The position numbers and the translations under genes are program-made. Below, in pieces: positions 43,804-52,213 of a stretch of 64,000 nt of DNA. Source of the stretch: Hymenobacter montanus. Its GTDB lineage: Bacteria; Bacteroidota; Bacteroidia; Cytophagales; Hymenobacteraceae. The stretch spans positions 62,001-126,000 of the forward strand of contig NZ_JACXAD010000012.1 of assembly GCF_014699115.1 (NCBI RefSeq), in the 5' to 3' direction. The notes below the pieces were generated by a model. The model did not search any database, had not been told where the DNA came from, and worked only from the letters and a program-made list of their open reading frames with translations. Numbering within the stretch: the stretch's first letter is position 1; each line of letters begins with the position of its first letter.

Positions 43804-44168
43804 TCGTAGTCATTATTTAAAATAGTATCCAACATCTCATGGCTTGGTGCCGATTGAAAATTGGAGCATAAAGCTCCGTAGTCCTAGGTTAGCCTACCTA
43901 CTGTACGACCCGTGTTGCGTGCGGTTTTAAGTGTTTTATATTGAGCATTTTTTGAATAACCTATATGAACCTAGTCGATACACGCTGAAGGAAAAGGTAA
44001 GGCAACGTCCACCCCAAACTAGCGCTAAAACAACCACCTGTGGCGAGTGGCGAGTTACCTACCAGTGAAGGGCCAAAAACCAACTCGGTAGGCGCGAGAA
44101 AGGTATTGATGAACAGCACGGGTGGTATAGCTATGCCGCAAATAGCTGCCCCAGCCTTGCGTAGGCGG
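43804..44168. other. Intergenic region, no gene seen
   Basis: About 365 bases, AT-rich at the left and GC-rich at the right. The short forward frame at 44040-44258 overlaps the DUF58 gene and shows no coding character. Confidence 0.4.
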
Positions 44169-45089
44169 TTAACGCACCTTGCCCCGCTTCACGAGGTAGG
44201 CGTAGAGTACTTTTTCGAAGGGCTCGCGCACATCGACGGGTACAAAATCGATGCGTAGCTGCCCGCAGCGCAGGGCCAGCTCTTGCTCGTAGGCCGTCAT
44301 GGCCGCTCGGTACTGCTCCTTGATTTGGGACGGCTGCAGCTTGATTTCCTGCCCGGTTTCTATGTCCTCAAAAATGTAGGGCCGCTCGGCGAAGTCGAAA
44401 TCGGCTTCGGTGGCGCGGTCGAGCACGTGGAAGAGTAGTACTTCGTGGTGCTGGTGCTTGAGATGCTGCAGGGCGGCCAGGGCAGCGGTTTGCTCGGCCG
44501 GGCTACGCCCCAACATGTCGCTGAAGAGGATGACGAGGGAGCGTTTAGGGATCTGCTGGGCGATGGCGTGAATAGTGCCCGCAACATCGGTCCCACCGCG
44601 CCCGGTCTTAGGGACGGGGGCGCGTTCGAGCAGCTGTTGCAGAACCAGGAGCAGGGTGTGGCGGTGGGTGCTGGTGGAGCGCACTGGGGTTTGCAGCTCC
44701 ACCGTTTCGGCAAAGGTGACGAGGCCCACGGCGTCGCGCTGCCGCGTGAGCAGGGTGGTAAGGGCGGCGGCCGCCAGAATGCTGAATTTGAGCTTGTCGT
44801 AGCCCGGGGCGGGGTAGTACATACTCGGGCTAACGTCGAGCAGCAGGTGGGCCCGGAGGTTGGTTTCTTCCTCGTAGCGCTTCACAAACAGCTTGTCGGT
44901 ACGGGCAAAGACCTTCCAGTCGATGTGGCGGGTGCTTTCGCCGGGATTGTACAGGCGGTGCTCGGAAAACTCGACTGAAAACCCGTGGTAGGGCGACTGG
45001 TGCAGGCCGGTAATAAAGCCATCAACGAGCTGGCGGGCAAGGAATTCGAGGTTCTCGAAGGAGCGGATGGCGGCGAGGTCGATAGGCAT
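44169..45089 (-). CDS. DUF58 domain protein (vWA-like)
   Basis: A 306-residue cytoplasmic protein. The DUF58 signature 'YNPGESTRHIDWKVFARTDK' is at residues about 47-66, followed by a von Willebrand A-like domain with a MIDAS-type 'LLLDVSPSMYY' and a threonine/aspartate set farther on. DUF58 genes usually accompany MoxR-type AAA ATPases and vWA/BatA-D proteins in envelope-stress or complex-assembly operons; none is visible here. Confidence 0.88.
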   Translation of the reverse strand: MPIDLAAIRSFENLEFLARQLVDGFITGLHQSPYHGFSVEFSEHRLYNPGESTRHIDWKVFARTDKLFVKRYEEETNLRAHLLLDVSPSMYYPAPGYDKLKFSILAAAALTTLLTRQRDAVGLVTFAETVELQTPVRSTSTHRHTLLLVLQQLLERAPVPKTGRGGTDVAGTIHAIAQQIPKRSLVILFSDMLGRSPAEQTAALAALQHLKHQHHEVLLFHVLDRATEADFDFAERPYIFEDIETGQEIKLQPSQIKEQYRAAMTAYEQELALRCGQLRIDFVPVDVREPFEKVLYAYLVKRGKVR

Positions 45090-45315
45090 CGGGAGGGCTT
45101 TGGAGACTATAAAGAACGTAATGCGGCGCTTGCCAAAGTTCCGGACACCGGATTTGCTTGTCCCGGGCCCGGCTCCGAGCTAGTGCCGGGCGGCCCCTGA
45201 GTGGCCAGCGGACCCCACCGCCGGAGCCCGCCGACGCCGATAAGCTAAGCCTGAGTCGGATAGGTAGCAGCGGGTGTGGACCTTTAATGTGGCCCTCCAC
45301 CCCGGGGTGGGCATT
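45090..45315. other. Divergent intergenic region
   Basis: Between the DUF58 and DUF3276 genes. No gene is seen. The DUF3276 promoter box begins at its right end. Confidence 0.4.
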
Positions 45316-45323
45316 TACCTTTG
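45316..45323 (+). promoter_or_regulatory. -7 box TACCTTTG for the DUF3276 gene
   Basis: An exact TAnnTTTG match about 75 bases before the GTG start at 45397, leaving an AT-rich leader. Confidence 0.55.
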
Positions 45324-45396
45324 CCTGGTCCTTCGTAAGTTAGGCGCTTCAATCAACCAATAATTTATTTCACACTCATACCCCAGCCCCATCCCC

Positions 45397-45765
45397 GTGG
45401 ACGACCGTCACGACCAGGAAGAGATTTACTCCCAACGTATTAAAGCCGGTAAGCGCACGTATTTCTTCGATGTGAAAGCCACCCGCGGCCAGGACTATTA
45501 CCTGACCATCACCGAGAGCAAGCGCCGCCAGAACGGCGACGACTCGGTGTCCTACGAAAAGCACAAAATCTTTCTCTATAAGGAAGACTTTCTCAAGTTC
45601 GTGGACGCCTTGCAGGACGCGGTGGACTACGTGCGCGAAGAACTGCTGACGCCCGAAGAAGTGGCGGAGCTGGACCGCCCCCGCGAGTACGACGACCGCG
45701 ACAAGCCCCGCTCAGAGTTCGAACGGCCTGGTTTCGACCCCAACCTAAGGAGCGACAACTACTAG
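45397..45765 (+). CDS. DUF3276 (PUR-alpha-like) nucleic-acid-binding protein
   Basis: A 122-residue protein with a PUR domain over residues about 8-85 ('IYSQRIKAGKRTYFFDVKAT', 'YYLTITESKR'). PUR-fold proteins of Bacteroidota and spirochaetes bind single-stranded DNA or RNA. The last 30 residues are charged and probably disordered. Start is GTG. It is alone between two promoters. Confidence 0.88.
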   Translation: MDDRHDQEEIYSQRIKAGKRTYFFDVKATRGQDYYLTITESKRRQNGDDSVSYEKHKIFLYKEDFLKFVDALQDAVDYVREELLTPEEVAELDRPREYDDRDKPRSEFERPGFDPNLRSDNY

Positions 45766-45970
45766 GTTTCCGGCCTAGGGCAGCCCGAACGGCGCGAGTG
45801 GATGCGAATTCGCCCGCGCCGTTTTGTGGTTCAACGGGCCCGAAGTGGCGGGCAGCCAAAGCTGCGCGTACTTGCTCGTGAGTGCCAGGGCGCCAGCCAG
45901 GGTTAGGTTGGTCGCGGGGTTCCTATTCACTACGCGCACAATGCGCGGCCCAGGCTGCGCGCTCCTGCCG

Positions 45971-45978
45971 TACCTTTG
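45971..45978 (+). promoter_or_regulatory. -7 box TACCTTTG for ychF
   Basis: An exact TAnnTTTG match 53 bases before the ATG at 46032. It shows that the longer open frame beginning at 45882 is not the real start. Confidence 0.6.
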
Positions 45979-46031
45979 TGGATGAATTGGCTGCAATTCG
46001 CTCTTTAAAACCCAACCCTCAACACTCCCCA

Positions 46032-47132
46032 ATGGGCCTCCGCTGCGGTATCGTCGGCTTGCCGAACGTCGGTAAATCCACTCTTTTCAACGCGCTTTCC
46101 AACGCTAAGGCCGAATCGGCCAACTACCCTTTTTGCACCATCGAGCCCAATGTGGGCGTCATCACCGTGCCCGACGAGCGGCTCCAGATCCTGGAGAGCC
46201 TCGTGAACCCCAAGCGGGTGCTGCCCACCATCATCGAGTTTGTCGACATTGCCGGTCTGGTGAAAGGAGCCAGCAAGGGCGAAGGCCTAGGCAATAAATT
46301 TCTGGCCAACATCCGCGAAGTAGATGCCATCATTCACGTGGTGCGCTGCTTTGACGACCCCAACATCGTGCACGTGGCCGGTGGGGTAGACCCGGTTTTT
46401 GACAAGGATGTTATCGATACAGAGCTACAAATCAAAGACTTAGAAAGCGTTGACAAAAAGCTGGTGAAGTCGGAGCGCAGTGCCAAGGGTGGCGATGCCG
46501 TAGCCAAGAAGGAAGTAGCTGCCCTGCAGCGCTTCAAGGCGGCGCTGGAAGCCGGCCAGAACGCTCGGTCCGTGGCCGCCACCCCCGAGGAGCTAGAGGC
46601 CGTAGCCGACCTGCAGTTGCTCACCATCAAGCCCGTGATTTACGTGGCCAACGTCGACGAAGCCAGCATTGCCACCAACGGCAACCAGCACGTGGAGGCG
46701 CTGCGCGAGCACGTGCAAGCCGAAGGCGCCCAGGTGGTGCTGGTATCCGCGGCCATTGAGGCCCAGATTGCCGAGATGGAAGACCCCGAGGAGAAAGCCC
46801 TGTTCCTGAGCGAGTACGGCCTTACCGAGTCGGGGCTGAACAAGCTCATCCGGGCCTCCTACGAGCTGCTGAACCTGATTACGTACTTCACCGCGGGCGT
46901 GCAGGAAGTGCGCGCCTGGACCATCCACCGGGGCGATAAGGCCCCCGCGGCGGCCGGCGTCATTCATTCCGATTTTGAGAAGGGTTTTATTCGTGCCGAA
47001 GTCATCAAGCTCGCGGACTACCAGGAGTATAAAACCGAGGTGAAAATCAAGGAAGCGGGCAAAATGGCCGTGGAGGGTAAGGACTACGTGGTGCAGGATG
47101 GCGACATCATGCATTTCCGGTTCAACGTCTGA
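46032..47132 (+). CDS. ychF: Redox-regulated ATPase YchF (OLA1-like Obg-family)
   Basis: A 366-residue cytosolic P-loop protein, normal length. G1 is '[17 protein letters not shown]', G3 '[16 protein letters not shown]', and the noncanonical G4 'NVDE' gives ATP preference. A helical insert is followed by the C-terminal TGS domain ('[20 protein letters not shown]'). It associates with ribosomes. The stop codon TGA is the first base set of the inverted repeat that encloses the GxxExxY gene. Confidence 0.94.
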   Translation: MGLRCGIVGLPNVGKSTLFNALSNAKAESANYPFCTIEPNVGVITVPDERLQILESLVNPKRVLPTIIEFVDIAGLVKGASKGEGLGNKFLANIREVDAIIHVVRCFDDPNIVHVAGGVDPVFDKDVIDTELQIKDLESVDKKLVKSERSAKGGDAVAKKEVAALQRFKAALEAGQNARSVAATPEELEAVADLQLLTIKPVIYVANVDEASIATNGNQHVEALREHVQAEGAQVVLVSAAIEAQIAEMEDPEEKALFLSEYGLTESGLNKLIRASYELLNLITYFTAGVQEVRAWTIHRGDKAPAAAGVIHSDFEKGFIRAEVIKLADYQEYKTEVKIKEAGKMAVEGKDYVVQDGDIMHFRFNV

Positions 47133-47238
47133 CCCACGGACCACGGATTCGCTCGGATTTTTCGGATTACACGGATTTTGTGGACGGCGCGATTAGATTT
47201 GGGGGAGCTGCTTGGAATGCTTTGATAGGGGGCTCAGC

Positions 47239-47634
47239 TTAGTGGCTGGGGCGGGGTTGGTTTTTGAGGAAGCGTTTGTAACTCAAGCTGGTGTTACCAA
47301 AGTTGATTAGCAAGCCGACCTCTAATTGATAGGCTTCCAGGTAATTTATTGTTTGGGCGTAATGCGAGTTATTCAGTTCGCTTACTGCTTTGAGTTCGAC
47401 AAGCACCGTATCAGCTATTAGGAAATCGACGCGCCGCGAGCCTACATCAACTCCTTTGTAGAAGATAGGCATTTCGACCTCACGCGTAAAAAGCAAGCCC
47501 GCACTCTGTAATTCAAGTGCCAAGCTGCGCTGGTAAACGACCTCTTGAAATCCATTCCCCAGCATTCGGTGCACCGTCATGGCGCACCCAATAATCTGGT
47601 GAGTAAGTGTATTAAAGCGAGTATCGATCAACAT
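47239..47634 (-). CDS. GxxExxY-family PD-(D/E)XK nuclease superfamily protein
   Basis: A 131-residue protein of the GxxExxY family. The eponymous motif is 'GNGFQEVVYQ' (residues about 26-35). A nuclease-like core follows: 'RRVDFLIADTVLVELKAV' gives the Asp and the E-x-K pair, and 'YAQTINYLEAY' matches the Q-x-x-x-Y motif of Cas4/RecB-type nucleases. All key residues are present. It lies between long inverted repeats, and a hairpin with a T-run ends immediately before its ATG. Biological role unknown; DNA processing of the repeats is a hypothesis. Confidence 0.85.
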   Translation of the reverse strand: MLIDTRFNTLTHQIIGCAMTVHRMLGNGFQEVVYQRSLALELQSAGLLFTREVEMPIFYKGVDVGSRRVDFLIADTVLVELKAVSELNNSHYAQTINYLEAYQLEVGLLINFGNTSLSYKRFLKNQPRPSH

Positions 47635-47674
47635 AAAAATGGCGGAGCTACCAACGGAAAAGGTAGCTCCGCCA
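47635..47674 (-). terminator. Hairpin with T-run directly before the GxxExxY start codon
   Basis: On the minus strand a perfect 13-bp stem TGGCGGAGCTACC / GGTAGCTCCGCCA with a 9-base loop is followed by TTTTT and then the ATG at 47634. This is a terminator or attenuator form, unusual in being placed right at a start codon. It could silence read-through or limit expression of the nuclease. Confidence 0.8.
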
Positions 47675-47781
47675 CAAATTAAATATTAAACTATTAAATT
47701 AAATAATAAGGCCAAATCTGATCGCGCCATTCACAAAATCCGTGCAATCCGAAAAATCCGAGCGAATCCGTGGTCCGTGGT

Positions 47782-49206
47782 TCACTTGCCCACCACTTTA
47801 TACAGCATGCCTTTGCTGAGCTGGTCATTGGTCGACATGCCATTGAGAATGGCTAGCTCTTCGTAGCGTTTGGATGGAATGCCGTTGGCGGCGAGGGCCG
47901 AGGCGAGGGTGGTGGCGGAAGTGGCGGTTTTAATCCGAATGCGCTCGGGCTGGCGGTTCAGCTTGCTGGCCTCGGTGAGGCGGGCGTAGCCTTGGGCCGC
48001 CTGAGTGAATTGCGGAGAGTAAGTAGCAAACGAAGCCGGCGCGGCGAGGCCCACGAAAGCATAGATGCTTTTCCCTTCCTGAATGAGCTGGGCGAGCACG
48101 TGAGCCGGACTGCTTTGCTGGTCCTGCGCCGCTTGGTCGCCTTCGAACACGAGGGCGGGGAAGCCGTTGATGGTCGTTTGCTGGGCGTTGGCCGATTGCA
48201 CGCCAATGGATTTGGCCAGGCTCTGGCTGGCGGCCTCGAGGGAGCTGCTATTGACACCCAGGAATACCAGTAAGGCTTTGCCGTTAGGCTCCGCCATCTG
48301 GAACTGCTCGGGCGAGTTTTGGGATTTCCAGCCCGCGGGAATGGGGAAGCGGAACTTCAGGTCGGGGTGGTAAAACGTGCTGTTTTCCACGAAGCCCTGG
48401 CGGGGGTCTTCGCCGTAAATCAGCCCCTCAATGGAGCGCAGATACGAGTCGCGGTTAACCGCCAGGGGCTTGTTGCCGACTGTTCGCTTGGCTTGGGCCG
48501 CCAGGCCTTTCACGCGGGTGTAGCGGTCGGCCGAATTGGGGTGGGTAGAAAGAAACGTGGGAATGCTGGTGCCGCTCTGGGCCTCGGTGCGCTGCAGGGT
48601 TTGGAAGAAGTCAGCCATTTGGGCCGCGTCGTAGCCAATCTTGGTCGAATACTTCACGCCCAGGCCGTCGGCCTCGTTCTCGTCGTCGCGGCCGTACTTG
48701 AGCATGCCCAGGCCGACCCCCTGCTGCACGAGCCCACCCACCGACTGCATCACGCGGGGGGCAATCACCGCCCCCAGGATCATGCCCAGGCCAGCCAAGG
48801 TGGAGCGGGTTTGCTGCTTTTTGCCGTGCTGGGCGGTGATGTGGCCCAGCTCGTGGCCCAGCACCCCCGAAAACTGGGCTTCATTGTTGAAGTAGGCCAT
48901 GATGCCGCGCGTGAAGTACACGTGGCCGTCGGGAGTGGCGAAAGCATTGATCACCGGGGAATCGACCACCGTGAAGCCATAGTCGCCCGGGCGGTCCGAA
49001 ATGGCCGTCATCTGCTTGCCTTTGGTGCTGATGAGGCTTTGCAATGGGGGGCTGTTATAGAGGCCGAACTGGGCCAGCACCGCGGGGTCGGGCTTGGCAC
49101 CTTGCAGGGGCCGCGCCCAGTTGGTGATGCTGGAAGAACCGGCCAGGGGCGCCAATAATAACAAGAAGGCGCCGGTGCGCAGACTGGGAAGAAAAGAGAA
49201 ATTCAT
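47782..49206 (-). CDS. M48-family metalloprotease with C-terminal LysM-like segment
   Basis: A 474-residue exported zinc protease. Signal peptide at residues about 1-24. The zinc motif is 'LGHELGHITAQHGKK' (about 115), with the third ligand Glu in 'ENEADGLGVKY' (about 180). This is the BepA/YfgC-type periplasmic protease family that handles outer-membrane proteins. The C-terminus ('AILNGMSTNDQLSKGMLYKV') resembles a LysM-type repeat. The stop lies at the edge of the GxxExxY inverted repeat. Confidence 0.9.
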   Translation of the reverse strand: MNFSFLPSLRTGAFLLLLAPLAGSSSITNWARPLQGAKPDPAVLAQFGLYNSPPLQSLISTKGKQMTAISDRPGDYGFTVVDSPVINAFATPDGHVYFTRGIMAYFNNEAQFSGVLGHELGHITAQHGKKQQTRSTLAGLGMILGAVIAPRVMQSVGGLVQQGVGLGMLKYGRDDENEADGLGVKYSTKIGYDAAQMADFFQTLQRTEAQSGTSIPTFLSTHPNSADRYTRVKGLAAQAKRTVGNKPLAVNRDSYLRSIEGLIYGEDPRQGFVENSTFYHPDLKFRFPIPAGWKSQNSPEQFQMAEPNGKALLVFLGVNSSSLEAASQSLAKSIGVQSANAQQTTINGFPALVFEGDQAAQDQQSSPAHVLAQLIQEGKSIYAFVGLAAPASFATYSPQFTQAAQGYARLTEASKLNRQPERIRIKTATSATTLASALAANGIPSKRYEELAILNGMSTNDQLSKGMLYKVVGK

Positions 49207-49401
49207 AGGAATGATGAGAGTAAATAAAGCGAGCTTGGGCGCTGAGGCACAGCGGATGAACTTGCAACGCGGCCGGGCCCGACGGGTTACGCCGGGTCCG
49301 GCCGCGGCGACGCCAGCCCTTTTTCTGATTGGCGTCGCCGGCGGATTCGCGCTGCGTAAGCCAGGGCGTAGCCATTTTCCTGCCAGCTTACGAAAATCTG
49401 C

Positions 49402-50733
49402 CTACAGCCGGCTGTTTACGGCCGCGGTCTGGTAACCGATGAGCAGGTCGGCGCGGGAGCCCGGTGGGCGGTAGTACACCAGCAGGTCGTACTGATTCTC
49501 GGTTTCCCGGTGAGAGCCCTCGAAGTAAATTTCATCGGGGGCGCTGCCCGGGGTGCCGGCCACGGCGAAATCATAGTTGTAATACCCTTGCTTGAGCAGG
49601 GCATGGCCGGTGTAAAGCTGTTTGGCTTCGTCGTAGCTCAGCCGAAACTCATCCTTGAGCTGCCAGTCGGTGAGAGCTCCCAGCACGTAAACCGGGCCGG
49701 GAGCCGGCTGAGCGGCTTTCAGTTGGAAGGTCACGTTGGTGTAGTCGGCGTTAGTGGCGCCGTTGCCGAACTCGCGGCTTTCGAATACGCGTTGGCCATT
49801 GGTGTCCTGGTACTGGTTATAAGCCTGTTTGTTGCGCGTTTCTTCGGGCTGCAGGGTGACGGATACGGGAGAGGTCCGGGGGTCGAGATGCAGCACGCCA
49901 ATGCCGTTGGACTGCACCGAGCGGGTATCAAAGAAACGGTACTCGCTCAGGCCGGGGAAGGCGTTTTCGAAGGCGAAGTACTGATACTCGAGCCGACGCT
50001 CGGCGTCGCGTACGAAGGTGGGGCGCAGGTTATACTTGGCGTTGTCCCAGCGGAAGTTCTGGCGCAGCACCACCTTCACTTCGACGGCCGGGTTCACCAG
50101 ATTCACGCTGGCGTAGCTGATGCCGAAGTCGAGCTGCTGCAGGGCGTAGCGCTCCTGTCCGCCAATCACCAGACCCGGCTTGAGGCCCACCTGCACCTGA
50201 TTTTCGTACACCAGCAGGCGCCGCGAAACCACTGGTACGCCGCCCGGGCTCTGTACTAGCAGCAAGTAATTGCCGCTCAGCTTCACGGCCGGGGCCCGCA
50301 GCCGGTAGTGGAAGTACGGCACTTTGGTGTTGACGCCCACCCGATAATCGGTGATGGGAAACTCATTTATCTCGTTGAGAAACTGCATGTCGGTCAGCAC
50401 CGAAGGCTGCCAGTTTAGGTCGCAGTGAATGAGCTTGGCGGTATAGCGCTGGCTCTGCTCGCCCAGCACGTCGAACTCCAGGGTGATGGCCGGGCTCTGG
50501 CCCAGCGGTACCACCGGCGGCTGAAATACTTCGTTGGGCTGGCCCGTGGCCACGTAGCACTGCACGCTACGCACCTCGGGCGTGTAGGTATAGTCCTGGT
50601 AGCGCAGGGTTTTATCGGCGTAGTATTCCGGGGGCTTTTGCTGGCCTGGGGCAGAACTGGTGCTGGTGATGGGGGTGCCCAGGGGCACGCAGGCCGGGGC
50701 TAGAAGCAGGAGGAGAAGAGGAAGTACGCGCAT
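49402..50733 (-). CDS. DUF5103 protein, type IX secretion system plug
   Basis: A 443-residue exported protein with a lipobox-like signal ('LLLLLLAPAC', Cys about 15). It matches the DUF5103/T9SS plug family: an N-terminal beta domain ('QRYTAKLIHCDLNWQPSVLT') and a C-terminal beta-sandwich ('APGPVYVLGALTDWQLKDEF', 'GYYNYDF'). In characterised T9SS the plug closes the periplasmic side of the SprA channel. It supports an active T9SS, consistent with the sorting domain on the PhoX-like protein nearby. Confidence 0.85.
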   Translation of the reverse strand: MRVLPLLLLLLAPACVPLGTPITSTSSAPGQQKPPEYYADKTLRYQDYTYTPEVRSVQCYVATGQPNEVFQPPVVPLGQSPAITLEFDVLGEQSQRYTAKLIHCDLNWQPSVLTDMQFLNEINEFPITDYRVGVNTKVPYFHYRLRAPAVKLSGNYLLLVQSPGGVPVVSRRLLVYENQVQVGLKPGLVIGGQERYALQQLDFGISYASVNLVNPAVEVKVVLRQNFRWDNAKYNLRPTFVRDAERRLEYQYFAFENAFPGLSEYRFFDTRSVQSNGIGVLHLDPRTSPVSVTLQPEETRNKQAYNQYQDTNGQRVFESREFGNGATNADYTNVTFQLKAAQPAPGPVYVLGALTDWQLKDEFRLSYDEAKQLYTGHALLKQGYYNYDFAVAGTPGSAPDEIYFEGSHRETENQYDLLVYYRPPGSRADLLIGYQTAAVNSRL

Positions 50734-50856
50734 GGGCCGAAAGGTACGCTAGCGGTACTTTTCCTTTGCTCTGGCGGTATTTTTCCTTTTCTTCTGCACT
50801 ACCCCAACCGCCACTACTTTTACTTCAAAAGAGAAACCGCTTAACCGGCCAGTTCA

Positions 50857-51828
50857 GTGAAACCATCCAGAATCAGAACCTTGCTCATTGGGTTAATTGT
50901 GGGAGTGGCCTACGCTTTCCTGGCAATGCTGGTGGTTTCGGCCAATAAGAAAGGCGTTTCACTGTCGTACATCTACGTCCTACCGCTGGTGCTGGGAACC
51001 GTACCGGTGTTGTTTTCTACTCGTGAGCAACTGCAGGCCTATAAGGATTATCTGCTACTGCCGTGGGGCATTGTGCTGACATTCTTTTTCCTGTGCTTTA
51101 TCAATGGCTTCGAGGGCATGATCTGCCTGGTCATTATTGTGGCGCCTTTTGTATTGCTAGGCAGCCTCGGAGCATTTATTGCCAAGCTCATCCGGCTCCG
51201 CAATGAGGCCCGTGGCACCAGGCTATACATCTCGCTGCTACTGCCTTTTTTGGCACTGTTTATGGAGCGTTTTACTCGTCCAGTCGACCAGTTTCACACC
51301 GTCGTCACGTCGGTACGAATCAACGCTGCACGGGCCCAGGTGTGGCCCAATATCAAGAACGTGCGCGCCATCAAGGCGGGGGAAATAGCCCCGCATTTCG
51401 TCCACATCATGGGTATACCGAAGCCGCTTGATGGGGCGCTCGACCGCGAAGGCATTGGCGGAATCCGGCGCATTACCTGGGAAAAAGGCATCCGGTTCGA
51501 GGAAAAGATAACGGCTTGGCACGACAGCACGGGCTTTGCTTACGACATCCATGTAGACCCGGCTTCCATTCCGCCCGCCACGCTCGATGAGCACGTGATG
51601 ATTGGCGGCGAGTACTTCGACGTCGTGCGCGGCAGCTACGCCCTGGCTCCGGCTGGCCCGGGGCACTGTTTGGTTACCCTCACCTGCACCTACCGCATCA
51701 CGACCAATCTACCTACTTACAGCCGCTGGTGGGCCGATTTCGTGCTCGACGACTTCAATACCATGATCCTGGAGGTGGTGAAGCGCCGCAGCGAGCGACT
51801 CGTGGCGAGCAGGAGAGCAACCAAATAG
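50857..51828 (+). CDS. Membrane-anchored SRPBCC-like protein
   Basis: A 323-residue protein with four to five N-terminal membrane helices (residues about 5-145) and a C-terminal SRPBCC/START-like domain (about 150-315; 'FHTVVTSVRINAARAQVWPN', 'ITWEKGIRFEEKITAW', 'CTYRITTNLPTYSRWW'). Start is GTG at 50857. The domain usually binds hydrophobic ligands. Role unknown. Confidence 0.78.
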   Translation: MKPSRIRTLLIGLIVGVAYAFLAMLVVSANKKGVSLSYIYVLPLVLGTVPVLFSTREQLQAYKDYLLLPWGIVLTFFFLCFINGFEGMICLVIIVAPFVLLGSLGAFIAKLIRLRNEARGTRLYISLLLPFLALFMERFTRPVDQFHTVVTSVRINAARAQVWPNIKNVRAIKAGEIAPHFVHIMGIPKPLDGALDREGIGGIRRITWEKGIRFEEKITAWHDSTGFAYDIHVDPASIPPATLDEHVMIGGEYFDVVRGSYALAPAGPGHCLVTLTCTYRITTNLPTYSRWWADFVLDDFNTMILEVVKRRSERLVASRRATK

Positions 51829-52176
51829 GGTAGGAGCGCCGCTGACGAAAGGAACCCCCGCAATAAAGTAGCCGCCGCTGAAGATGGGGCAATGGCAGGT
51901 CGCTAATAGACAAAGCCATAATGCCGGCAACCCCAATGGAATACAATACAACACAGAGCTTGGTCGGCGTGGTGCTCCAGGGGATTTTGCTGGCCCGAGA
52001 GGGACTGGTGCCGGTCATGCCGAAGGCCTCCCAAGCCGGAGAAGAAAAGGGCGTAGGCGAAAAGGTGAGCATGAGGACGGGTGTAGAGCGAGATTTTAAG
52101 AATCAAGCTGACACCGGCCGGCGCAGACTTTACCTAGCGGTAACGTTGACGTGACCAACAGGGCACAGTGTGCCGC
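51829..52176. other. Intergenic region, no gene seen
   Basis: About 350 bases between the SRPBCC-like and PhoX-like genes. The short frames here lack coding character. Confidence 0.4.
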
Positions 52177-52184
52177 TACGTTTG
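52177..52184 (+). promoter_or_regulatory. -7 box TACGTTTG
   Basis: An exact TAnnTTTG match 29 bases before the ATG of the PhoX-like gene. It sets the start at 52214 and not at the longer open frame from 52151. Confidence 0.55.
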
Positions 52185-52213
52185 TGCCGCGATTCAACCA
52201 TCCAATCTGTACC

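Larger units (their letters stand above)
47130..47784. mobile_element. Inverted-repeat element carrying a GxxExxY gene
   Basis: Two arms of 73 bases, 47130-47202 and 47712-47784, are inverse complements at about 68 of 73 positions (my hand alignment; mismatches at 47133, 47169, 47183, 47185, 47194). Each arm contains four CGGATT words spaced 9-10 bases. The first three bases of each arm are the TGA stop of the flanking gene (ychF on one side, M48 protease on the other). The 509-base interior holds only the GxxExxY gene and a strong hairpin. No transposase or target duplication is visible, so whether it moves is unknown. Confidence 0.7.

Noticed and set aside
44040..44258. 72-codon open frame on the plus strand
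   Set aside because: It overlaps the end of the DUF58 gene and shows no coding features.
47130..47784. Plain bidirectional terminators as an explanation for the repeats beside ychF and the M48 gene
   Set aside because: The arms are 73 bases long, lie 509 bases apart and pair with each other and not locally. They lack T-runs.
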